A stretch of 7,271 nt of DNA from the NCBI GenBank assembly GCA_964397015.1, contig CAYNHL010000157.1:1-7271 (forward strand). Direction: 5' to 3'. Below are positions 1 to 5,900 of this stretch, one piece after another; the stretch's first letter is position 1, and every line of letters starts with the position of its first letter. Origin of the DNA: MADRE2 sp964397015 (GTDB lineage Bacteria; Desulfobacterota; Desulfobacteria; Desulfobacterales; Desulfobacteraceae). The notes beneath the pieces are model-generated. The model had not been told where the DNA came from. It ran no database searches and saw only the letters and a list, made by a program, of their open reading frames with translations. The position numbers and the translations under genes were made by a program.

Positions 1-539
1 ACCAGTTTTTTATCAGGAAGTTTGAGCATGTTCAACCCGATCAGCTTTTCTTTGGACGAACCGATTATAGCCACGAAATTATCATTACAGTCCACTATGA
101 CACCGTTGTTGTCAAAATGGAAAATGCCCAGAGGAGATTGCTCAAATAGCAGGCGATAGCGCAGTTCACTTGCCTGCAGCTTTTTTTTTGCCAGTTTTTG
201 TTCAGTTACATCTCTTGCAATTGCATAGGTTACCCCTTTTTCAATATCAGGGTGTGAAACCCAGCTCAACCAACGGTAATCACCGTTTCTGCAGGCATAC
301 CGGTTTTCAAAATGTAGCACCGATTCCCCTTTCAAAAGCTGATTCTCAACCACCTGTTTTGTTGATTCAATGTCGTCGGGATGGATGAATTCAAAAAAGG
401 GACGGCCCAGCAGTTGATTTTCGGCAAATCCGAGGATGTGACGAAAGGCAGGGTTCACTTTCAAAAAAACCGCTGTCTGGATATCTGCGATGCAGATCAG
501 GTCCAGGGACATCAAAAATATTTTTTCAAGTGCCTCCAT
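1..539 (-). CDS. PAS-domain sensory protein, N-terminal part (cut by window edge)
   Basis: The minus strand is open from an ATG at 539 to the window edge (179 codons visible). Residues about 5-115 form one PAS/PAC unit: a PAS core around NPAFRHILGF, then FIHPDD, then the PAC-type segment RWLSWVSHPD and the closing ARDVTEQK. A short helical linker rich in lysine leads into SELRYRLLFEQSPLGIF, the start of a second PAS at about residue 124. Tandem PAS domains of this kind normally feed a histidine kinase, diguanylate cyclase or similar output; the output module lies outside the window, so the class is unknown. No signal peptide or membrane segment is seen, so it is probably cytosolic. The start is uncertain: there is no good Shine-Dalgarno before the ATG, and an in-frame TTG 11 codons upstream (572) is the only alternative before a TAA. 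It follows the hybrid kinase gene by 87 bases in the same direction, so co-transcription is plausible. Confidence 0.82.
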   Translation of the reverse strand, partial: MEALEKIFLMSLDLICIADIQTAVFLKVNPAFRHILGFAENQLLGRPFFEFIHPDDIESTKQVVENQLLKGESVLHFENRYACRNGDYRWLSWVSHPDIEKGVTYAIARDVTEQKLAKKKLQASELRYRLLFEQSPLGIFHFDNNGVIVDCNDNFVAIIGSSKEKLIGLNMLKLPDKKL

Positions 540-626
540 GCTTTTACCGCGATCTTTATCAGGTGTTTTCAATGTATTTACGTGTCTTTATTCAAGTATC
601 CAGGTTCCATCCCGGTTCAACAGTTA

Positions 627-3251
627 TCACCGGCCTGCTTCATCCAGTACCGACCTTATCATCCTGGCCATTTCGCCTTTAATCACAGGTTTCATCAAAA
701 ACCCCTTCACACCGATATCCCTGGCAATGGATTCACTTATCTGTTCACTGAAACCGGTGCAGAGAATGATCGGGATATCGGGTCTTTTGGCCAGCATTTT
801 TTCTGCAAATATTCGCCCTGTCATACCTGGCATGGTCATATCCGTAATAACAAGATCCCAGGCAAAAGGGTCTGAGCAAAAACAGTTAAAGGCTTCAAGG
901 CTGCTGTTGAAAATGGTAACTGAATATCCGAGCCGTTGTGTCGTCTGCTTGATCAGGGCGGCGATGGGAACCTCGTCGTCGACCACCATTATTCGCTCGG
1001 TTCCGGTCGGCAGCGAAAAAGCGGGCTCAACCGCCCCGGATTCTCCGCCGGGTTCGATCAGCGGCAGGTACACAGTGACCGTGGTACCCTGGCCCACAGT
1101 ACTGTAAACCCGGATATCACCATCGTGATCCTTTACTATACCATACACCATGGCAAGTCCAAGCCCGGTTCCTTTTCCCTTTTCCTTGGTCGTGAAATAG
1201 GGTTCAAAAATTTTTTCCAGGTTGGCCTGTGATATCCCGATCCCGTTATCAGCGACCGACAGTAATACATACTGACCGGGCTGATGCCCCGATGCCGTCA
1301 TGTGGTCTCTTTCAAGTTCTGTCTGCTTTACAGTGACACTTATACGGGCGCCGGGTTTGTTTTCCACTGCGTGAAAGGCGTTAGTAACAAGGTTCATGAC
1401 AATCTGGTGCAACTGGGTTGGGTCGGCCATGACCATGGCGCAATCTTCTTGAAGATTCTGCATGATATCGATACTGGCCGGAATGATGGACCGGCCAAGC
1501 TTGATCGCTTCACCGGCAACCTGCTGAACCCTCAACGGCATTTTCCGGTGTTCATCCTGGCGGCTGAAGGAAAGAATCTGCTTGACCAGGCCGCTGCCCC
1601 GTTTTCCGGCATTCAGTATCTCCCTGGCACTTTCATGCTCGGCACTGCCCTCAGGCAGGTCCTCGAGCAGAAGTTCGGACATGCCAATGATGGGAAACAG
1701 AAGATTGTTGAAATCATGGGCTATGCCGCCGGCAAGATTTCCGATGGATTCCATTTTCTGGGCCTGGAGAACTCTTTCTTCCAGGCGCCGGTGCGCGGTT
1801 ATGTCCGTCATGGAAAGCAGCACCTTCGGGATGTCGTCAAATTCAAGCAGGACCGTGGAAATCAGGAAAACACGGGACACATCCCGGCCATCGGAGACAA
1901 GCACCATCCTGCCCTCCTCCTCGCGGTGCGGTTTGCCTGTCCGGAATGTCGCCTCGATCCTGGTCCGGACCGGGCAGACGGAACAAGCCGGGGTGCTGCC
2001 GCAGCCTGTGCCCTCTTTGCTGTGCCTGCACTTGACCACATCACCGCAAAGCATCCCGCGCAATTCATTTTTTTTGCGCCTGTCAGTTTTCACGATGGTT
2101 CGATTGATGTTGTCAATGCGGCAGTCTTTATCCACAAGCATCAGGATGTTGGGAGCACTGTTGAAAATGGCCTCCAGATTCCTGGCATACTTATGCTGTT
2201 TTTCCTCCAGCGCTTTTTTTTCCGTGATATCCTGAAAAATGCAATGCGTCTTTTGAAACGAATTGTCGGCATTTTTTCCGATTTTACCGTAAAAGGACAC
2301 CAGGATCAGTGAGCCGTCCTTTTTTACCATTTTGAACTCGACTCCGAGAACCTCCCCTACTGCCTTGAACCTTGGGAAATTCTTACTGAAATGCTCTTTC
2401 CAGTCCGGATGCAGAAAATCCGCAAAGCTGCGGCCTATGACCTCATCTCTTGCATAACCGAGCACATTGAGCCAGGTTTCGTTCACATCGATGAAATGAC
2501 CGTTTTCATCCAGGGACTGGTAACTCATGGGCGCTTTTTCAAACAGGGTGCGGAATCTGAGCTCACTGTCCCGCAGAGCCCTGATATTTTCATTGTTCCG
2601 CCTCACATTGCATATCCAGGCTGATACCTCATCCTGTTCCCTGCTTTGCCTGGAATAGATATCGGGCGGGATATAGTGGATGTTGTCAGAAAACAGTTCA
2701 TCATTATAGAAAAAAAAGGGATGGGCACTGATGGCCGATTTTATTATTTCAGGCGGATAGCGGTCTTTTTCATAGGCGCACAAAGACTTGAACGGATAGC
2801 TTGGAAACAGGACCTGGTTGATGATGTTTTCGTAGTGCACCAGCAGACCGGCAAGTTCCGGCCGCTGCAGGGCAAAGGTAGCTTCACCGACCACCCTCAA
2901 AGCGTCAAACCCCTGGTCCACAGCTTTTAAGGATTCATCCTTCCAGATCCTGGTAGTCTGTTCCGGCGAAAAACCATCCCTGCCTGAATAAGAAGTCTGC
3001 ACATCCACGATGAAAAGCTTTTTTTCGTCGATGTAACGGTCAAAATCCCTGCCGAGTGCGGCAAAATCTTCAGCAATCATGGCGGGCTGATAACTGTCCA
3101 CAGCCATGATGCATTTTTCGTTTTGCTCCAGGCCTTCAAGAATAAATTGACTTGCAATACGGCGATAACAGGCCAGGTCATCAAAAATTATACAGGCATG
3201 GGGATGGGATTTCTGGCTTCCCTGCGAAAAAACAGTATCGAAATTCAGCAC
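627..3251 (-). CDS. Hybrid sensor histidine kinase: MEDS-PAS-PAS(Cys-rich)-HisKA-HATPase-receiver
   Basis: An 874-residue protein, soluble by appearance (no membrane segments). Residues about 15-185 match the MEDS sensory domain (the DcmR-type domain), beginning HPHACIIFDD. Residues about 228-347 are a PAS/PAC (LRFRTLFEKAPMSYQSL to CIFQDITEKK). Residues about 355-490 are a second PAS-like domain with a cysteine cluster (C402, C408, C417, C423, C426), ending SMTDITAHRR. The kinase core follows: H-box AGGIAHDFNNLL with phospho-acceptor His512, N-box MNLVTNAFHAV (620-629), G1 DNGIG (668-672), F-box EPYFTTKEKG, G2 GTGLGLA (694-700). The C-terminal receiver has acidic residues VVDDE (756-760), phospho-acceptor Asp804 in VITDMTMPGM and Lys854 in LMKP. 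All catalytic residues are present, so it should autophosphorylate and pass phosphate to its own receiver; the final target is not in the window. The start is GTG, supported by a GGGAG ribosome site six bases upstream; a nearby ATG at 3264 is out of frame. The gene ends in tandem stops TGA TAA. Confidence 0.95.
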   Translation of the reverse strand: MLNFDTVFSQGSQKSHPHACIIFDDLACYRRIASQFILEGLEQNEKCIMAVDSYQPAMIAEDFAALGRDFDRYIDEKKLFIVDVQTSYSGRDGFSPEQTTRIWKDESLKAVDQGFDALRVVGEATFALQRPELAGLLVHYENIINQVLFPSYPFKSLCAYEKDRYPPEIIKSAISAHPFFFYNDELFSDNIHYIPPDIYSRQSREQDEVSAWICNVRRNNENIRALRDSELRFRTLFEKAPMSYQSLDENGHFIDVNETWLNVLGYARDEVIGRSFADFLHPDWKEHFSKNFPRFKAVGEVLGVEFKMVKKDGSLILVSFYGKIGKNADNSFQKTHCIFQDITEKKALEEKQHKYARNLEAIFNSAPNILMLVDKDCRIDNINRTIVKTDRRKKNELRGMLCGDVVKCRHSKEGTGCGSTPACSVCPVRTRIEATFRTGKPHREEEGRMVLVSDGRDVSRVFLISTVLLEFDDIPKVLLSMTDITAHRRLEERVLQAQKMESIGNLAGGIAHDFNNLLFPIIGMSELLLEDLPEGSAEHESAREILNAGKRGSGLVKQILSFSRQDEHRKMPLRVQQVAGEAIKLGRSIIPASIDIMQNLQEDCAMVMADPTQLHQIVMNLVTNAFHAVENKPGARISVTVKQTELERDHMTASGHQPGQYVLLSVADNGIGISQANLEKIFEPYFTTKEKGKGTGLGLAMVYGIVKDHDGDIRVYSTVGQGTTVTVYLPLIEPGGESGAVEPAFSLPTGTERIMVVDDEVPIAALIKQTTQRLGYSVTIFNSSLEAFNCFCSDPFAWDLVITDMTMPGMTGRIFAEKMLAKRPDIPIILCTGFSEQISESIARDIGVKGFLMKPVIKGEMARMIRSVLDEAGR

Positions 3252-3257
3252 GCTTGA

Positions 3258-3262
3258 CTCCC
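3258..3262 (-). promoter_or_regulatory. Ribosome binding site fixing the GTG start of the hybrid kinase
   Basis: GGGAG on the minus strand lies six bases before GTG at 3251. It decides for the GTG over the ATG at 3264, which is out of frame with the kinase. Confidence 0.7.
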
Positions 3263-3439
3263 ATAAGCCCGGTGTTTTTCATTCAATCCGGTCCACCCTG
3301 CAAAAAGGGTCACCGCATGACACCATTTTTAAAAAAACAGCGAAAAATTCCAGTATCAGTCGAGATTATCATACAAAATAAAAATAAACCAGTCCCTGTC
3401 ACATGATTTATAAAGTTAATTTACCACATTGAAACAAAT

Positions 3440-4681
3440 TCACGGAGCCTGCCTGATACGCCATACCGATGCATACCTGCAGCTGGCCCCGGCGAACAAG
3501 ACAGCGCTCATAAAAGCAAAAAACCATCCTTCCACATTGTCCTTCAGCGGCGAGGAGACCATGCAGGACACCATGATGGTCAGCACGAACCCCCGGGCCG
3601 CGATCATGTCCCTGGGCCTTTTGAGCCCTGCTGCACACCGCCACTGGGTCCAGAAGAAAATCAAGAGGACCAGAAGGCCTGTAACACCGAACTGGACAGC
3701 TATCAGAAGATAATCGTTGTGTGGATTGTCTGTCTGATCCATCCTTGTTTTCTTGACCAGGTCATGGTAGCCTGTCCTGAAGCTGCCTGTCCCGGTCCCG
3801 AAGACAGGATTTTGCTTTACCAGCTTCAACGTATTGAAAAAATACTCCAGCCGAAGACCGGAAGAAGAATCATCGGCCGCCGGTTTCTGGTATTCCCATT
3901 CCCTGACTTCAGTTATCACGTCTTTCGCCCTCGATACCAGGGCATTGGACGGGTAGAACCAGGCGGTGAAACCCAGCAGCAGGATTACCAGTGCACCGGC
4001 TGCCAGGCGTTTAGGGCTGCGCAATGTCAGGGACAGAAAGAAATAAACCAGGAGCACTGCTGCCACCAGGTGGCCGGTGCGCCCAAGTACGAGAAAAAAC
4101 ACGTTTACAAGGGCGACCATGCTCAGGACTCCCCATGCTGCCGCAGCGGCAGGGCTCTTGGCGAACCTGGCCAGGACCGCCAGGAAAAAAGCGGTATAAG
4201 CCATGAAAATATTCTGGGCAATATGGTTGAAAAACACAATGCAGTTGTCCGCATTTCCCTTTACCGGGATAAAATCCGGCACAAGGTCAAATTTTACAAG
4301 CCATGACAATAACAGTACAAGGATCATGGCCGAAAGAAAACCTGACAGGAAAAAGTTTTTTTCCCTCTCCCTGACTGCATATATCATGACCACAGGGATA
4401 AACAAAAATTTTGCCGCATCCCTCAAGTATTCCATGATATCGCTCCAAGGGGCACTGGAATATGAAGTTCCTGCCACAAAAACCAGGAAAACCAGCATCG
4501 CCATGCCGGCCACAGGGTTGGTTACAATAATTCTCCGGTTGGAACTGAATCCGGTCCTGGCGTTTTCCAGTATCCAGAACAAAAAAATGAGCCCGACCAG
4601 GATATTGACGGCACCGGTTGATACGGGAATGAAAAACCCCAGCAAAAATAACAGGTAATAAACAACAGTGTTGAACGGCAT
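3440..4681 (-). CDS. O-antigen ligase / polymerase-family (Wzy_C) membrane protein
   Basis: A 413-residue polytopic inner-membrane protein with roughly 11-12 hydrophobic segments, including about 5-36, 55-72, 92-103, 112-130, 148-171, 183-220, 226-243, 323-345, 362-376 and 384-400. A long hydrophilic, presumably periplasmic, loop spans about 245-322. Hallmarks of the Wzy_C/WaaL/PglL group are visible: LGRTG with Arg201, GLRLEYF with Arg277 before the family motif NPVFGTGTGSF (291-301), and NPHNDYLL with His321 at the end of the loop. Proteins of this family transfer a lipid-linked glycan to lipid A core or protein, or polymerise O-units; sequence alone cannot separate these. The reading frame is open a further 48 codons upstream, but those overlap the methyltransferase gene; the ATG at 4681, two bases after that gene's TGA (TGATAATG), starts directly with a hydrophobic segment and was chosen. 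It is translationally coupled to the methyltransferase. No glycosyltransferase gene is nearby. Confidence 0.85.
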   Translation of the reverse strand: MPFNTVVYYLLFLLGFFIPVSTGAVNILVGLIFLFWILENARTGFSSNRRIIVTNPVAGMAMLVFLVFVAGTSYSSAPWSDIMEYLRDAAKFLFIPVVMIYAVREREKNFFLSGFLSAMILVLLLSWLVKFDLVPDFIPVKGNADNCIVFFNHIAQNIFMAYTAFFLAVLARFAKSPAAAAAWGVLSMVALVNVFFLVLGRTGHLVAAVLLVYFFLSLTLRSPKRLAAGALVILLLGFTAWFYPSNALVSRAKDVITEVREWEYQKPAADDSSSGLRLEYFFNTLKLVKQNPVFGTGTGSFRTGYHDLVKKTRMDQTDNPHNDYLLIAVQFGVTGLLVLLIFFWTQWRCAAGLKRPRDMIAARGFVLTIMVSCMVSSPLKDNVEGWFFAFMSAVLFAGASCRYASVWRIRQAP

Positions 4682-4683
4682 TA

Positions 4684-5433
4684 TCACTTCGCCTTTTCTA
4701 CAATCGTATAACGGGCCAGGGCCAGAGAATTCAAAAAGGACCTGTTCATGAAAATATAATTTCTGTGGCGCTCGATTTTCCTCCGGTACGGATATTCCTC
4801 GAACCGGCTGCAGTGGATAAGGCAATAACGGCCATGGGCGAAAAAACCTTCATACCCAATTGATTCCAGAAATAAAAACAGGTCCTGTTCAAGGGCCGCA
4901 TCATGGTGACACTCGAACAGAAGGCAGGGCATATCGCGTTGCAGCATATTGAGCCCTCCCTTGAACACGGCAAGTTCATGGCCCTCCACGTCACACTTGA
5001 TAAAGCCCACATTGGAAAAATCATCACAATAATCGTCCAGGGTTGCCATCTCGACATCAACTGTCTCCCATTCCGTGGGCCGGCTGCCCAGGCTGGCGGC
5101 GCCGGATCCGGGTTCCGGCCTGTAAAGTGTGGTGCGCCCCGGTTCAGAGGACAGGGCTTTGTTGATGATTTCCAGATTGTCCAGGCGAAATGACTGTTTC
5201 AATTCCTTCAGGTGTCTTTTAAGTTCCGGCTGCGGCTCGAACGCGATCACCCTCCCCTGAGGTCCGGCTTTCCTGCTCATCCAGTATGCGTATATCCCTT
5301 TGTTTGCACCGATGTCAACCAGGGTCTGACCTGACAGATCAAGGCCAAGCAGGAACCGGATATCTTCTTTTTCCGTATTCAGGCGGTAATGCCAGGCACT
5401 GTGCAGCATATGTATTTTTTGAATCAGGTTCAT
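4684..5433 (-). CDS. FkbM-family SAM-dependent methyltransferase
   Basis: A 249-residue protein from the ATG at 5433. Motif I of the SAM-binding fold is LVDIGANKGIYAYW (from residue 38; Asp40 and the glycines at 42 and 46). The next strand ends in the ribose-binding acid in VIAFEPQPEL (Glu66), and the FkbM signature FIKCDVEGHELAVFKGG lies at about 144-160, followed by PCLLFECHHDAA. These are characteristic of FkbM-type O-methyltransferases, which methylate hydroxyl groups, often on sugars or polyketides. It is cytosolic by appearance. The substrate is unknown; coupling to the O-antigen ligase-type gene two bases downstream suggests a surface-glycan sugar (inference). The frame also opens at a TTG at 5454, but that has no ribosome site and would sit almost on the predicted transcription start; the ATG at 5433 is preceded by a weak AAGTGG. 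Confidence 0.9.
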   Translation of the reverse strand: MNLIQKIHMLHSAWHYRLNTEKEDIRFLLGLDLSGQTLVDIGANKGIYAYWMSRKAGPQGRVIAFEPQPELKRHLKELKQSFRLDNLEIINKALSSEPGRTTLYRPEPGSGAASLGSRPTEWETVDVEMATLDDYCDDFSNVGFIKCDVEGHELAVFKGGLNMLQRDMPCLLFECHHDAALEQDLFLFLESIGYEGFFAHGRYCLIHCSRFEEYPYRRKIERHRNYIFMNRSFLNSLALARYTIVEKAK

Positions 5434-5461
5434 CCGGCACCACTTTTTAAACAAAAAACGG

Positions 5462-5490
5462 ATGGTATTAAGATATCAAACCAAAGTCAA
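5462..5490 (-). promoter_or_regulatory. Candidate sigma70 promoter for the FkbM/ligase unit
   Basis: On the minus strand TTGACT (5485-5490, five of six matches to the -35 consensus) is followed after 17 bases by TACCAT (5462-5467, four of six to the -10). Predicted transcription would begin near 5455, about 22 bases before the methyltransferase ATG. The promoter lies just downstream of the repeat element, so the unit need not depend on reading through it. Confidence 0.5.
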
Positions 5491-5505
5491 TATTTTTCTA
5501 AAGGG

Positions 5506-5604
5506 CGCCTTCTTCCGTGTGCCTTTTGATTTGTGGAAAATCGGGATAATCCAAGCAGCAGGTCCGGCAGGACCGAAATTCAGAGCAGCGGAGCAAAAAG
5601 GCGG
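5506..5604. repeat. ~99-bp repeat-like element with imperfect inverted ends (runs into assembly gap)
   Basis: The first 36 bases (5506-5541) recur exactly on the far side of the gap at 5615-5650. The left end CGCCTTCTTCC (5506-5516) and the reverse complement of the right end, CGCCTTTTTGC (5593-5603), agree at 9 of 11 positions, so the segment looks bounded by short imperfect inverted repeats. An internal perfect 5-bp hairpin lies at 5561-5574. No convincing gene is inside. It could be a small non-autonomous mobile element or one unit of a tandem array that broke the assembly. The true right boundary is uncertain because the sequence stops at the Ns. Confidence 0.5.
5561..5574. repeat. Perfect hairpin inside the repeat element
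   Basis: GGTCC, a four-base loop GGCA, then GGACC: a 5-bp perfect, GC-rich stem near the middle of the 5506-5604 element. It has no T-run on either side, so it does not look like a terminator. Confidence 0.45.
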
Positions 5605-5614
5605 NNNNNNNNNN
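5605..5614. other. Assembly gap (ten Ns)
   Basis: Ten consecutive Ns. The round length is typical of a placeholder, so the real distance is unknown. The gap lies between two copies of a 36-bp repeat, which is the likely reason the assembly broke. Any reading frame across it is meaningless. Confidence 0.98.
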
Positions 5615-5650
5615 CGCCTTCTTCCGTGTGCCTTTTGATTTGTGGAAAAT
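5615..5650. repeat. Second copy of the 36-bp direct repeat
   Basis: Identical over 36 bases to 5506-5541 and in the same orientation. The match ends at 5650, where this copy continues with G and the first copy with C, and the flanks are then unrelated. It is either a truncated copy of the element or the beginning of a unit whose other end was mis-joined. Confidence 0.85.
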
Positions 5651-5784
5651 GATGGTCGAGACAAGTTCAATTGTGATAACCGCTTGGATGCGATTCTGAT
5701 TTCTTCTGATGTCGTTTTAATGAATATGGCGACCAAGCCTTTGTCAACGACTGAATCCACTTGATTTTTCTTGACTTCAGCCAT
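5615..5784 (-). CDS. Small unrecognised ORF running into the repeat and gap (partial, possibly broken)
   Basis: From an ATG at 5784, with a GGGG ribosome site six bases upstream (5791-5794), the frame gives 56 codons before the Ns. The first 46 residues (MAEVKKNQVDSVVDKGLVAI and on, through a helical stretch with SEEIRIASKRLSQLN) are unique sequence. The last ten are encoded by the 36-bp repeat, so they probably do not belong to the original protein. I do not recognise a family. It may be the 5' end of a gene cut by the repeat, a small complete protein extended by chance, or the edge of a mis-join. An alternative ATG four codons upstream (5796) has no ribosome site. A candidate promoter lies just upstream at 5800-5828. 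Confidence 0.4.
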
Positions 5785-5799
5785 AATAAACCCCATTTT

Positions 5800-5828
5800 T
5801 ATATAGCCTGAAATTTATTTATAGTCAT
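5800..5828 (-). promoter_or_regulatory. Possible promoter before the small ORF
   Basis: On the minus strand ATGACT (5823-5828) and TATATA (5800-5805) are separated by 17 bases; each matches four of six consensus positions. The region is AT-rich, so a chance match is possible. Transcription would start just ahead of the GGGG ribosome site of the small ORF. Confidence 0.28.
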
Positions 5829-5845
5829 CCGAACGTGTGAGTCTG

Positions 5846-5869
5846 CTTCGCCGGGCCGCCAGCGGGAAG
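5846..5869. repeat. GC-rich stem-loop downstream of the hydrolase gene
   Basis: CTTC, a bulged G, CCG, a nine-base loop, then CGGGAAG: seven pairs with one bulge. It follows a second hairpin at the hydrolase stop codon. In the minus direction no T-run follows, so intrinsic termination is not clear; it could protect the 3' end of the hydrolase mRNA. Confidence 0.35.
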
Positions 5870-5876
5870 AACGACA

Positions 5877-5900
5877 GGTGATGGGGCCTCAGCCATCACC
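5877..5900. repeat. Perfect 8-bp inverted repeat spanning the hydrolase stop codon
   Basis: GGTGATGG (5877-5884) and CCATCACC (5893-5900) are exact reverse complements around an 8-base loop that contains the hydrolase TGA (5889-5891). On the minus strand the following bases, TGTCGTTCTTCC, are only mildly T-rich. It may be a weak terminator or mRNA-end structure. Confidence 0.45.

Noticed and set aside
1284..2312. Long plus-strand open frame (342 codons)
   Set aside because: It lies wholly antisense to the hybrid kinase, whose domains and catalytic motifs are unmistakable; the plus-strand translation resembles no protein family and is a shadow.
3252..3439. Promoter or terminator in the spacer before the kinase gene
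   Set aside because: A -10-like TATGAT is present at 3368-3373, but no acceptable -35 lies at 16-18 bases and no stable hairpin with a T-run was found after the ligase stop. The spacer is AT-rich with no gene.
3429..3713. Plus- and minus-strand short frames over the 3' end of the ligase gene
   Set aside because: They overlap the conserved C-terminal half of the ligase in other frames and have no recognisable features.
4682..4825. N-terminal extension of the ligase ORF (48 codons)
   Set aside because: It overlaps the methyltransferase gene in another frame, is hydrophilic and unlike the family; the ATG at 4681 fits both coupling and membrane topology.
5506..5650. CRISPR array
   Set aside because: Only two copies of the 36-bp repeat are visible, the spacing is about 73 bases plus a gap of unknown size, and no cas gene is near; the inverted ends fit a mobile or tandem element better.
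5476..5796. A 106-codon frame read continuously through the Ns
   Set aside because: It joins two contigs across a gap of unknown length; the part left of the gap is repeat sequence. Only the 5' part from 5784 is kept, as a partial gene.
5825..5900. Possible integron attC site between the hydrolase and the small ORF
   Set aside because: The region is structured and lies between two codirectional genes, but the required AAC...GTT core pair in the correct orientation with complementary R boxes could not be found; the two GTT triplets point the same way.
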